DNA from: Acinetobacter courvalinii
Lineage (GTDB): Bacteria; Pseudomonadota; Gammaproteobacteria; Pseudomonadales; Moraxellaceae
Direction of reading: 5' to 3'
Length of the DNA: 64,000 nt
NCBI RefSeq assembly: GCF_014635545.1
Contig: NZ_BMDA01000004.1
Span: 170,515 to 234,514, forward strand
Shown: positions 48,149 to 56,683 of the stretch, piece by piece
Layout: every line of letters starts with the position of its first letter
Numbering within the stretch: the stretch's first letter is position 1
Translations under genes and position numbers: made by a program
Notes under the pieces: model-generated
Seen by the model: the letters and a program-made list of their open reading frames with translations, nothing else
Told to the model about the DNA's origin: nothing
Database searches by the model: none

Positions 48149-48715
48149 ATGTCTGTTATTGAGTTGAATTCTTCCCAGGTCAAAGTGTGTGTGGTCTATC
48201 ACAGCCCTTATGGGCACACGGCCAAAGTTGCGCAATACATTGCTCAGGGCGCAGAGCAGGCAGGTGCCGAAGTGCATCTGTTGTCTGTGGCTGCACCGCA
48301 ATGGGACTTGCTTGATCAGGCGGATGTGATTGTCATGGGCTGTCCAACTTATATGGGAAGCTTAACTTCTGCCTTGAAACAGTTTATGGAAGATTCCTCC
48401 AAACGCTGGTTGGCGCGTACTTGGCAAGGCAAACTGGCTGCCGGTTTTACCAATGGCGGTGGACTCAGCGGTGATAAGCTGGCCGTATTGCAGCAGATAA
48501 ATTTATTTGCAATGCAGCATGGCATGTTATGGGCAGGTTTACCGTTTATGCCCACTGGGCGTGGTCAATCGGATATTAACCGGATGTCGAGTTTTTTAGG
48601 ACTAATGACGCAATCTGACAATGCCAGTGTTGAAGTGACACCACCCGAAGGTGATCTGGAAACAGCACGCAAGTTTGGCCAATATCTGGCTGAATTAAGA
48701 CTCAAACATGTGTAA
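48149..48715 (+). CDS. WrbA-like flavodoxin-fold NAD(P)H:quinone oxidoreductase
   Basis: This 188-residue flavodoxin-fold protein has the FMN phosphate loop YHSPYGHTAKVAQ near the start, GCPTYMGSLTSALKQFM for the isoalloxazine site, and AAGFTNGGGLSGDK. WrbA enzymes reduce quinones by two electrons using FMN. I use the ATG at 48149; the frame is open upstream but with no better start. It is monocistronic, ending in a strong terminator. Confidence 0.87.
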   Translation: MSVIELNSSQVKVCVVYHSPYGHTAKVAQYIAQGAEQAGAEVHLLSVAAPQWDLLDQADVIVMGCPTYMGSLTSALKQFMEDSSKRWLARTWQGKLAAGFTNGGGLSGDKLAVLQQINLFAMQHGMLWAGLPFMPTGRGQSDINRMSSFLGLMTQSDNASVEVTPPEGDLETARKFGQYLAELRLKHV

Positions 48716-48729
48716 GTTGAAGATCGAAA

Positions 48730-48763
48730 TAAAAAAAACCTCCATCAATTGGAGGTTTTTTTT
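48730..48763. terminator. Bidirectional intrinsic terminator
   Basis: AACCTCCA (48737-48744) pairs with TGGAGGTT (48750-48757), with A and T tracts on both sides. The smpB stop codon lies in the right-hand tract, so both convergent genes use it. Confidence 0.92.
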
Positions 48764-49238
48764 ATTTGTGCAGGATACGTGCTTTATCACGCTGCCAGTC
48801 ACGATCTTTTTCGGTCGCACGCTTATCATGTAATTGCTTACCTTTTACCAGGGCAATTTCAAGCTTGACCAGATGACCTTTCCAGTAACATGCCAATGGT
48901 ACACATGAATAACCTTTTTGATTGACTGCACCGAGTAGCTTTTCCAGCTCACGGCGAGACAACAGCAACTTGCGGGTGCGGGTTGCTTCTGGAACCACAT
49001 GTGTTGATGCAGACAGTAACGGCTGAATTTGTGAACCAAATAAATAAGCTTCACCATTTTTAAAAATGACATAGCTTTCCGTCAGGCTCATACGCCCAGC
49101 GCGTAGGGATTTTACTTCCCAGCCTTGGAGAGACATGCCTGCTTCAAATTTTTCTTCAATAAAGTAATCGTGGCGCGCTCTTTTATTTTGAGCAATCGTG
49201 CCACCATTATGTTTTTTTACAACTGTTGCTTGCGCCAT
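48762..49238 (-). CDS. smpB: tmRNA-binding protein SmpB
   Basis: SmpB carries tmRNA to stalled ribosomes for trans-translation. The 158-residue protein has the OB-fold motifs [18 protein letters not shown] and [14 protein letters not shown] and the basic C-terminal tail ending DKARILHK. The tmRNA gene ssrA is not seen in this window. It converges with the flavodoxin gene. Confidence 0.96.
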   Translation of the reverse strand: MAQATVVKKHNGGTIAQNKRARHDYFIEEKFEAGMSLQGWEVKSLRAGRMSLTESYVIFKNGEAYLFGSQIQPLLSASTHVVPEATRTRKLLLSRRELEKLLGAVNQKGYSCVPLACYWKGHLVKLEIALVKGKQLHDKRATEKDRDWQRDKARILHK

Positions 49239-49331
49239 AATTCAAACTTCCACAATTGCTTCTATTGTGCCGTAAAACGCAATCTTTTTCCAATGTTTAG
49301 GAATTTCGCGTTTAGGCTGAAGATTTGTTAA

Positions 49332-49859
<528 letters not shown>

Positions 49860-49860
49860 C

Positions 49861-50124
49861 GTGTCTTTATATATTACAGATGAATGCATTAACTGCGATG
49901 TCTGTGAACCTGTCTGTCCCAATGACGCCATTTATATGGGTGAGCTGATTTATGAGATTGATCCTGCACTGTGTACAGAGTGTATCGGACATCATGATCA
50001 GCCACAGTGTCAGTTATTTTGCCCGGTCGATTGTATTCCGCTAGATCCTCAGCATGTGGAATCGCATGATGAGTTGATGGAGAAATATAAAAAGCTGACT
50101 GCGCAAAAAAATGCAAGCAATTAA
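49861..50124 (+). CDS. YfhL-type 2[4Fe-4S] ferredoxin
   Basis: This 87-residue ferredoxin has the two cluster motifs CINCDVCEPVCPNDAI and CTECIGHHDQPQCQLFCPVDC; the second has the family's extended CxxCxxxxxxxxCxxxC spacing. It starts at GTG 49861, one base after coaD, with AAGG eight bases before. It is related to E. coli YfhL and to ferredoxins with low-potential clusters. The electron partner is unknown. The rnpB gene begins 26 bases downstream. Confidence 0.92.
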   Translation: MSLYITDECINCDVCEPVCPNDAIYMGELIYEIDPALCTECIGHHDQPQCQLFCPVDCIPLDPQHVESHDELMEKYKKLTAQKNASN

Positions 50125-50150
50125 CAGCGAACTTTGGTAAGATGCGCCAC

Positions 50151-50503
<353 letters not shown>

Positions 50504-50524
50504 TAAATTTTTTGAAAATTGTGC

Positions 50525-50553
50525 TTGACGTGTGTAGCGAAAGTTAAGATAAT
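50525..50553 (+). promoter_or_regulatory. Promoter of the first tRNA-Met gene
   Basis: TTGACG (50525-50530) and GATAAT (50548-50553) are 17 bases apart, followed by a GCGC-type discriminator typical of stringently controlled promoters. Confidence 0.75.
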
Positions 50554-50568
50554 GCGCCCACAGTTTTC

Positions 50569-50645
50569 GGCTATGTAGCTCAGTTGGTTAGAGCACCGCA
50601 CTCATAATGCGGGGGTCACAAGTTCAAGTCTCGTCATAGCCACCA
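50569..50645 (+). tRNA. Elongator tRNA-Met(CAT), first copy
   Basis: The 77 bases include CCA, and the anticodon CAT is at 50603-50605 in a CTCATAA loop. The acceptor GGCTATG resembles the E. coli elongator methionine tRNA. A lysidine-modified tRNA-Ile is less likely, because that type has a different acceptor stem. Confidence 0.93.
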
Positions 50646-50651
50646 TTTTAT

Positions 50652-50679
50652 AGACCACGCTCCTGCGTGGTCTCTTTTT
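50652..50679 (+). terminator. Terminator of the first tRNA-Met gene
   Basis: AGACCACGC (50652-50660) and GCGTGGTCT (50665-50673) close TCCT, followed by CTTTTT. Confidence 0.9.
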
Positions 50680-50690
50680 ATCTGCTGTTT

Positions 50691-51173
50691 TTAAATAGAT
50701 AACTCTAATCCGACTTTGACCCGATCTAAAACGATCAGTGTCCGATAAGTGCTGACATCCTGATTATCTGCAAAGTGCTTGCGTACCAACGCCTCAAAAT
50801 GGGATAAGGTATCGGAAATCATAATGATAATAAAAGAAACGCCACCATTGACGAAATAACACTGCTGGATCTCATCGATATGGGCAAAATATTGTTTGGC
50901 CCGATCCATCACGATAGAACGGTCTTCCGCTAAACGCACTTCAATAATTGATGTAATTTTTTCGCCAAACTTTTTGGGATTGAGCACGGCACAATTTTTC
51001 TCAATCACCTGTTCTTGTTCAAGCCTGGCAATACGCCGCTGTACTGACGCTTGGGAGAGATTGACCAGTTCGGCTATTTTCCGATGCGACATTTTATTAT
51101 CGTGTTGTAATTGTCTTAAAATTGCATAATCGAACTGATCCAATGAAATGTCTGACACGATTAAATCTCTCAT
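50691..51173 (-). CDS. Lrp/AsnC-family transcriptional regulator
   Basis: This is a DNA-binding protein of about 160 residues. An N-terminal winged helix (AKIL-like FDYAILRQLQHDNKMSHRKIAELVNLSQASVQRRIARLEQEQVI) is followed by a RAM ligand-binding domain. It probably senses an amino acid. The start is uncertain: ATG 51173 lies directly after AGG, while GTG 51158 has a GAGAG eight bases upstream. It is divergent from an EamA-type exporter gene, the usual layout for a regulator and its target. Confidence 0.9.
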   Translation of the reverse strand: MRDLIVSDISLDQFDYAILRQLQHDNKMSHRKIAELVNLSQASVQRRIARLEQEQVIEKNCAVLNPKKFGEKITSIIEVRLAEDRSIVMDRAKQYFAHIDEIQQCYFVNGGVSFIIIMISDTLSHFEALVRKHFADNQDVSTYRTLIVLDRVKVGLELSI

Positions 51174-51204
51174 CCTAAGAATAATAAAGAGTAATTTACT
51201 CATA

Positions 51205-51225
51205 TTCTTGCATAAAATTGCAGAA
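51205..51225. promoter_or_regulatory. Candidate operator between the Lrp-type regulator and exporter
   Basis: TTCTTGCA at 51205-51212 and TGCAGAA at 51219-51225 form an imperfect inverted repeat with an AT-rich centre, in the 99-base divergent gap. Its size and AT-rich centre suit Lrp-family binding, but this is inference. Confidence 0.4.
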
Positions 51226-51272
51226 TTAAACGGAGATGTGTGAATTAAAATTGCATCTCTATATTACGGGGC

Positions 51273-52133
51273 ATGGTCATGGTCGGACTGGATTCGCGAC
51301 AAAGCATTGCATTTCTCGCTGCGACATTATCGTTGGTATCTGTTCAGATCGGAGCATCAGTGGCCAAAACCCTGTTTCCGGTTTTAGGCCCAGAAACAGT
51401 TGCGTTGGTTCGTCTTGGCATAGCCGCCATTCTTCTCTGTGTTATTTTCAGGCCGTGGCAATTGTTCTATCAGCAGACCAACTGGCGCAATCTGGTGATT
51501 TACGGCATGTTTATCAGTGGAATGAATGTTTTGGTTTATAAAGCTTTTGCTTATATGTCGGTTGGTATTGCAATTTCCATTGAAGTTCTCGGTCCGTTGA
51601 CTGTTGCGATGTTAATGTCCAAGCGTAAGCAGGACCTGCTGTGGGCGGGGTGTGCATTGATTGGAATCGTCATATTGCCATTGGGAGGCGTTAACCAGAA
51701 TTTTAGTTACCAAGGCATGGGGTTGGCATTGGCGGCGGCGATCTGCTGGGGGTTGTATATCATCTATGGACGACGAGTCGCTTCTGCCGGTGGCAGTTCT
51801 GTCGCCGTCGGAATGTTAGTGGCGGCGTTATGTGCGCTTCCAGTAGGTTTTCAGCATCTAGATTTAGTGGTGAGCTCCTATAAGGTTTTCTTTACCTGCG
51901 TATTTGTGTCCTTATTCTCAAGCATGATTCCTTTTTTGCTGGATATTGTGGCGATGAAAAGACTGGCTGCACATGTATTCGGGATGTTACTCAGCGCTTC
52001 ACCTGCGATTAGCGCTGTAGCTGCATGGTGTATTTTGGGAGAAGCATTGAATCTTTACCAGATTCTGGCAATTATCATGATTATGGTGGCGTGCATTGGC
52101 TGTTCCTACGTGTCTTATCGGGAAAAACATTAA
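51273..52133 (+). CDS. EamA/RhtA-type inner-membrane exporter
   Basis: This 286-residue protein with ten predicted helices is made of two EamA repeats. It most resembles RhtA-like exporters of threonine and homoserine, by the phrases IGASVAKTLFPVLGPETVALVRL and FSSMIPFLLDIVAMKRL. A second ATG at 51279 fits a GGGG upstream rather better, which would shorten it by two residues. With the divergent Lrp-type regulator it probably forms an amino-acid export unit. The pair lies between two duplicated tRNA-Met segments. Confidence 0.88.
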   Translation: MVMVGLDSRQSIAFLAATLSLVSVQIGASVAKTLFPVLGPETVALVRLGIAAILLCVIFRPWQLFYQQTNWRNLVIYGMFISGMNVLVYKAFAYMSVGIAISIEVLGPLTVAMLMSKRKQDLLWAGCALIGIVILPLGGVNQNFSYQGMGLALAAAICWGLYIIYGRRVASAGGSSVAVGMLVAALCALPVGFQHLDLVVSSYKVFFTCVFVSLFSSMIPFLLDIVAMKRLAAHVFGMLLSASPAISAVAAWCILGEALNLYQILAIIMIMVACIGCSYVSYREKH

Positions 52134-52277
52134 GCCGAAAAGAAGTATTCAGAGCAATATCGGCTGGAAGATGAGGTGGAAATTGCTATCAGAACAGACT
52201 TTGAGTTAAAAATATACAGTTGATAATATCTTTGTGCAAAAACCACGCATATGTCTTCTATTTTCAAGATCATAGAC

Positions 52278-52306
52278 TTGACCCGTTGCACGTAACACTA
52301 GATAAT
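52278..52306 (+). promoter_or_regulatory. Promoter of the second tRNA-Met gene
   Basis: TTGACC (52278-52283) and GATAAT (52301-52306) are 17 bases apart, with the same ATGCGC discriminator as the first copy. Confidence 0.75.
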
Positions 52307-52321
52307 GCGCACACAGTTTAC

Positions 52322-52398
52322 GGCTATGTAGCTCAGTTGGTTAGAGCACCGCACTCATAATGCGGGGGTCACAAGTTCAAGTCTCGTCATAGCCACCA
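52322..52398 (+). tRNA. Elongator tRNA-Met(CAT), second copy
   Basis: Every base of the 77 is identical to the gene at 50569. The anticodon is at 52356-52358. The homology with the first copy extends into the upstream discriminator and the downstream terminator. Confidence 0.93.
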
Positions 52399-52404
52399 TT
52401 TTAA

Positions 52405-52432
52405 AAACCACGCTCCTGCGTGGTTTCTTTTT
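52405..52432 (+). terminator. Terminator of the second tRNA-Met gene
   Basis: AAACCACGC (52405-52413) and GCGTGGTTT (52418-52426) close TCCT and are followed by CTTTTT. Compared with the first copy, the outer pairs have changed in a compensatory way (A:T kept on both arms). Confidence 0.88.
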
Positions 52433-52500
52433 ATCTATATGATTTAAAAATAATTGACACGTATATAAGCCTGTAAATGATGTATTTACAGGCTTTATTT

Positions 52501-53532
52501 TTATAGGTGTTTTTCGATGGCGGCGAGCGTGTCAGCGCTGTCATAGAACGGTTTCAGGATCAGGGTAATGATCGGTTCGAGGACACCGTGCTGGTCTAAA
52601 GCGGCCACAACTTTGGGATAAAAACGCACTGCCTCATTCAGCAGGTCGGCCTCTTCCAGTCCAATGGCAGCAAAGACATCGGCCAGACTTTCATCTTTAT
52701 AGAAATCATAAAAGACTTTGACGCCATAAAGGATTAAATCCTGTATGAATGCAGACTGGCGTAATTCTTTCCAGTATTCATAAATCATGACAAAGAATTC
52801 TTCCACATCCAGTGGCGTGACCTGTTTGGTATATTCTGATAAAGGTTTGGCTTTATTGTCATCCCAGACATTACGGGCCAGACTTTCCAGATCGTCATTA
52901 GACAGCAGACTAAGATCGGCCAGCTGTTCTTGAATAAACCGGGCAATACTTTCTTCAATTTTCTGTTCAATACGCTGTTGCTGGCGATGTGAAAAGCTTT
53001 TTAGTTTTTGTTGCCACTCATATTTACTTTCTGAAGTTCTATCGTCATCTGACTGAGTAAATAATTTAGGTAGTTTGTTCTGTAAGGTTGTGGTCGCAAT
53101 GTATTGGCATAATTGCTGAATAGAAGGGCTTTCTTTTAGAAACTGGTTTAAATAATGACGGATATTTTCAAGTTCCAGAAACTTGGACAGCCACATTTCA
53201 AACTGGTGGTCTGAAAATACATCTTGTAACTGGGCGGATGACTGTAGCGAAAACACATGCAGTCTTTGTGCAATCTCGCCAATAAATTCCAGTAAGCCTG
53301 CACCCAGCTGCATTTCAAAAGCATAACGTTTGACCACAGCCTGAATCTGCGCTAATTCGACCACTTCTTTGAGTTGAATATTGGGTGCATGTTGCAGAAA
53401 GAGCTGGATAAATTGCTGGAAGAAATCAGCGGAAAGTTGTGTTGTAAGTTGATTTTTATAAAACTTAACTTGCTCAAGCAAAAGTGCTTGAGCAAGTAAT
53501 TGTGACTTTTCAGAAACAATTTTTTCAGTCAT
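52501..53532 (-). CDS. Protein of unknown function coupled to nadE
   Basis: I do not recognise this 343-residue, Gln/Leu/Glu-rich helical protein. It has no signal peptide or clear membrane helix. The ATG at 53532 overlaps the nadE coding end by eight bases, so it is translated from the same message; the open frame further upstream only mirrors nadE. It contains short helical phrases (VWDDNKAKPLSEYTKQVTP, FVMIYEYWKELRQSAF) without known motifs. A structural or regulatory role next to NAD synthesis cannot be inferred from sequence. Confidence 0.75.
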   Translation of the reverse strand: MTEKIVSEKSQLLAQALLLEQVKFYKNQLTTQLSADFFQQFIQLFLQHAPNIQLKEVVELAQIQAVVKRYAFEMQLGAGLLEFIGEIAQRLHVFSLQSSAQLQDVFSDHQFEMWLSKFLELENIRHYLNQFLKESPSIQQLCQYIATTTLQNKLPKLFTQSDDDRTSESKYEWQQKLKSFSHRQQQRIEQKIEESIARFIQEQLADLSLLSNDDLESLARNVWDDNKAKPLSEYTKQVTPLDVEEFFVMIYEYWKELRQSAFIQDLILYGVKVFYDFYKDESLADVFAAIGLEEADLLNEAVRFYPKVVAALDQHGVLEPIITLILKPFYDSADTLAAIEKHL

Positions 53533-55150
53533 TCGCGGTCCATCCGTTGACGATCGGGTAGCGTCGTTCACGACTGAAAGCACGTGAACTGATCCGCGGC
53601 CCAATCGCGCCCTGACGACGCTTGTATTCATTACGATCCACCAGACGAATTACTTTTTCGACCACATCGCTTTCATAACCTTTGGCAATGATATCGGCCT
53701 GGCTGAGATCTTCTTCTATATAAGCATACAAGATGGCATCAAGTACATCATAAGCAGGTAATGAATCCTGATCTTTTTGATCTGGACGGAGTTCTGCTGA
53801 TGGTGGACGGCTAATCACACGTTCAGGAATAACCGGCGTTTCTTCCAGCGTGTTACGGTATTTGGCCAACTCAAATACAATGGTTTTGTAGACATCTTTA
53901 AGTACCGAGAAGCCACCGACCATATCACCATAAAGTGTACAGTAACCGACTGAAATCTCGGATTTGTTGCCTGTCGCAAGAACAAGGTTGCCAAATTTAT
54001 TAGATAGGCCCATCAGCAGGGTACCACGGGTACGTGCCTGCAGGTTTTCTTCTGTCGCATCCGCAGGGGCATTGCCGAAGAATGGGAATAGGGTTTGCAT
54101 GAAGCTATTCACGATTGGATGAATCTCGGCAATACCGAAAGTCACGCCCATACGACGCGCCTGCTCAGCCGCATCTTCAACACTCATTTGTGAAGTGTAG
54201 GTATACGGCATCATCACGGCCTGGACTTTGTCTGCTCCAATCGCATCAACAGCAATTGCCAAGGTTAATGCTGAATCGATCCCGCCAGATAAACCCAGAA
54301 TAACCCCAGGGAAACCTGAGCGTTGTACATAGTCACGGGTTGCCATGACCAATGCTTGATAAATTTCAGCAAAGGTTTCTAAAGCTGGAACTGCTGCAGC
54401 TGTCTTGAACTGTTTTTGTTCTGCATCATATTCAGCAAAATGAACAGCTTCTTGGAAACTCGGTGCCTGTAATACCAGCTCACCGCTATTGTTGCTGACA
54501 AAGCTGGAACCATCAAAGATCAGGTCATCCTGTCCACCGACTTGGTTGACATAAACAATATTGAGGTGCAACTGTTTCGCCAATTCATTCAGGGTCTGAA
54601 TACGGTGCTGTGGTTTACCCACTTCATAAGGCGAAGCATTGAGTACCAGCACGGTTTCAACATTGAGCTGGCTAAGCTGCTTCACCGTGTTGAGTGACCA
54701 GACATCTTCACAAATCAGGACGCCAAATTTATGACCGAGATATTCAAAAACAAGGTGCTGATGGCCTTCCTGGAAGTAACGTTTCTCGTCAAACACACCG
54801 TAATTTGGCAGGTTATGTTTGTTATAAATACCCAGTACCTGACCGTCTTTCATCACCGCAGCAGAATTATAACGATGACCATCTTCGGTCTGGTGTACAA
54901 AGCCAAATACCATCACGATGTCTTTGACTTCACTTAGCTGGGCAAAAGCTTTTTGAGTACGTTTTTGAAGATTTGGGCGAAGCACTAAATCTTCCGCAGG
55001 GTAACCGATGGTTGAAAGTTCTGGAAAGATGATCAAATCAGCCTGTTGTTGTTTCGCTAAATTTGCTTGCTCAATCATCTTTTGAGTATTTGAGTCAACA
55101 TTGCCAATATGCGGAGAGAACTGAGCAAGGGCAATTTTAAAATTTTTCAT
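53525..55150 (-). CDS. nadE: Glutamine-dependent NAD(+) synthetase NadE
   Basis: NadE amidates nicotinic acid adenine dinucleotide to NAD. The 541-residue protein has an N-terminal nitrilase-type glutaminase domain (E44 in FPELSTIGY, the lysine in NKHNLPNYG, the cysteine in LICEDVWS) and a C-terminal synthetase domain with the PP-loop LGLSGGIDSALTLA. Both halves look intact, so ammonia comes from glutamine. The following gene overlaps its end. Confidence 0.96.
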   Translation of the reverse strand: MKNFKIALAQFSPHIGNVDSNTQKMIEQANLAKQQQADLIIFPELSTIGYPAEDLVLRPNLQKRTQKAFAQLSEVKDIVMVFGFVHQTEDGHRYNSAAVMKDGQVLGIYNKHNLPNYGVFDEKRYFQEGHQHLVFEYLGHKFGVLICEDVWSLNTVKQLSQLNVETVLVLNASPYEVGKPQHRIQTLNELAKQLHLNIVYVNQVGGQDDLIFDGSSFVSNNSGELVLQAPSFQEAVHFAEYDAEQKQFKTAAAVPALETFAEIYQALVMATRDYVQRSGFPGVILGLSGGIDSALTLAIAVDAIGADKVQAVMMPYTYTSQMSVEDAAEQARRMGVTFGIAEIHPIVNSFMQTLFPFFGNAPADATEENLQARTRGTLLMGLSNKFGNLVLATGNKSEISVGYCTLYGDMVGGFSVLKDVYKTIVFELAKYRNTLEETPVIPERVISRPPSAELRPDQKDQDSLPAYDVLDAILYAYIEEDLSQADIIAKGYESDVVEKVIRLVDRNEYKRRQGAIGPRISSRAFSRERRYPIVNGWTAND

Positions 55151-55730
55151 TCAAACCTAATCCTAAGTCTTAACAAGTTTTGATACACAAGTTTTTGATT
55201 TATATAAGTATAGTTGTTAAAAACGATTGTATATCATGGCGCCAAACATTTTATATCTTAAAGAAAAATGACAAGTTTACTAATATATACTAAATGCGCA
55301 TTTTTCTGCGTAAAAATAACGAGTTTTTCTGTATGAAAAAGCAACATTTCTCAATGTTTAGGTAGTTATGGTGCATGATTGTGAATAAATTGAATATAAC
55401 CACATCAAGTTTTTTTAATGTCATCTTCGCCTATTGAGATGACACCCCGGTGACAAGTGCAATAAATTCTAAAATTTCTAATAAAAAGAGCGGCTTTGAT
55501 AAAGCTATTAAATAATTCAAAAAAATGAGGAACAGCTGTACCTGATAAAAAATATATTTATTTCAGATGCTTGTTTGATTTTTGTATGTTTTATATACCG
55601 TTTATCGGGAATATCTTTGCTACACTTGAGTGTACATTTGTGCACTGCTATGATCCTGATTAATGTGAATGGCTATACACTTTGAGCTTACTCAAGTGTA
55701 TTGCAACACTTAAATCAAGAGGTGGTTGAT
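55151..55730. other. AT-rich intergenic region with palindromic promoter elements
   Basis: These 580 bases separate nadE from two tiny membrane-protein genes. The left 450 bases show no gene, RNA or repeat that I recognise. Towards the right end lie the imperfect palindrome TACACTTGAGTGTA (55621-55634) and the related inverted repeat TACACTTTGAG/CTCAAGTGTA (55676-55700), which share the half-site TACACTTGAG. Confidence 0.55.
55626..55654 (+). promoter_or_regulatory. Putative promoter of the small membrane-protein genes, with overlapping operator
   Basis: TTGAGT (55626-55631) and TATGAT (55649-55654) are 17 bases apart. The -35 lies inside the first palindrome, and the second palindrome lies just after the predicted start, so a regulator binding both would block transcription. 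Confidence 0.55.
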
Positions 55731-55829
55731 ATGTCAGTTTTATTATTTCCAGTTATTGCGTTTGGTTTAGCAGTTGTGGTTGGTCGTATCGGTACGGTCA
55801 TGTTCCGTGAACAAGAACCACAAGCTTAA
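55731..55829 (+). CDS. Very small membrane protein, 32 residues
   Basis: This short ORF has an AGAGGTGG ribosome-binding site five bases before the ATG. The 32-residue product is one hydrophobic helix (SVLLFPVIAFGLAVVVG) followed by RIGTVMFREQEPQA. It shares the pattern LL-PVIA-GLA---GR-GT with the next small gene, which argues that both are real and paralogous. No family is known to me. It lies under the palindromic promoter. Confidence 0.65.
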   Translation: MSVLLFPVIAFGLAVVVGRIGTVMFREQEPQA

Positions 55830-55868
55830 ATATCAGATTCTCTTTTAAATAACGTGAGGTAAGAGATT

Positions 55869-56030
55869 ATGAGTTCAACGATTTTATTGCCAGTGATCGC
55901 TTTGGGTTTAGCGATAGGCTTTGGACGTATGGGTACCATTGTTAAGGATGCAATGCGTGTAGATTTTACAACAGATATGGATGTCGATTATGAACCTGCT
56001 AATGAAACTGGCAAAGGCACAGCTGCATAA
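55869..56030 (+). CDS. Small membrane protein, 53 residues, paralogue of the preceding one
   Basis: A GAGG lies ten bases upstream of the ATG. Residues 4-24 form a membrane helix (TILLPVIALGLAIGFGRMGT), and residues 30-53 form an acidic soluble tail (DFTTDMDVDYEPANE). The N-terminal half aligns with the 32-residue protein, 39 bases upstream. The two are in one transcription unit closed by the terminator at 56054. The function is unknown. Confidence 0.65.
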   Translation: MSSTILLPVIALGLAIGFGRMGTIVKDAMRVDFTTDMDVDYEPANETGKGTAA

Positions 56031-56053
56031 CACCCGTTGCGATGCTTTAACTT

Positions 56054-56086
56054 AAAAAGCCCTGTATAGAATGACAGGGCTTTTTT
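56054..56086. terminator. Bidirectional intrinsic terminator
   Basis: GCCCTGT (56059-56065) and ACAGGGC (56074-56080), flanked by five A and six T, close the small-protein operon and serve the convergent gene. Confidence 0.9.
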
Positions 56087-56609
56087 ATTTTTTCAGAATA
56101 ATATTGGGAATTTTCTTGAAGAAAATATCGCGTGCAATATCTCCCTGTTGTTCGATGTTGTAGCTGGAAAAGGCTTTATTGGGTTCAAATTGATATTGAT
56201 AAGGATCGTATGTTTTAAAACTGAGATAGTAGCCAAGTTGCAGGACAGCACCTTTAAAAATGACATGGACCTGTTGCTGAAACTGTAAAACATGGGCCAG
56301 CTCATGAATAAAAATCCCTTGTAAGGAGGGAGAGCACTTTGAATAATCCGTACTAAAATATTTTTGATGTACAAATAAATTGCCATTTGGTGCCATAAAT
56401 ATATTTACGGGTTGCCAGGGCAAATAGGGAATATTAAAAACTTTGACCTGTGCATAATCAATCAGGTCACCAAACACAGGACGTGCAATTTCAACCTCGC
56501 CAGAGCTTAAGCTGCGATAGTGAAACTGATTCATTTTGAGATATACAATCAAGTTTGTAATGAACCAGTTATTTATTTGTCTTAGCGCCTGTTGAAGTGC
56601 TTTGATCAT
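56085..56609 (-). CDS. Putative zinc metalloprotein with HExxH motif
   Basis: The 174-residue protein contains HELAH at 102-106, a zinc-protease motif, and EQQGDIARD near residue 155, where the glutamate could be the third ligand. The size and layout recall small metallopeptidase-like proteins annotated near Vgr or Rhs loci, but no such locus is here. A weakly hydrophobic segment (about 13-25) might be an anchor. No ribosome-binding site is visible before the ATG at 56609. The role is unknown. Confidence 0.7.
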   Translation of the reverse strand: MIKALQQALRQINNWFITNLIVYLKMNQFHYRSLSSGEVEIARPVFGDLIDYAQVKVFNIPYLPWQPVNIFMAPNGNLFVHQKYFSTDYSKCSPSLQGIFIHELAHVLQFQQQVHVIFKGAVLQLGYYLSFKTYDPYQYQFEPNKAFSSYNIEQQGDIARDIFFKKIPNIILKK

Positions 56610-56656
56610 CTGAAATTCAAGTATGAAAATTGATAGGACGTATTGAATTCTAAAAT

Positions 56657-56683
56657 AAAAAAACCTCAGTTAGAACTGAGGTT
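56657..56683 (-). terminator. Intrinsic terminator after hemJ
   Basis: AACCTCAGT (56662-56670) pairs with ACTGAGGTT (56675-56683), and the A-run on the left gives the U-tract on the minus strand. The hemJ stop codon lies within the hairpin. Confidence 0.85.

Noticed and set aside
50540-52440. Integrative element with integrase using tRNA-Met as attachment site
   Set aside because: No integrase or other mobility gene lies between the duplicated tRNAs, and both tRNA copies have full promoters and terminators, so this looks like tandem duplication rather than site-specific integration.
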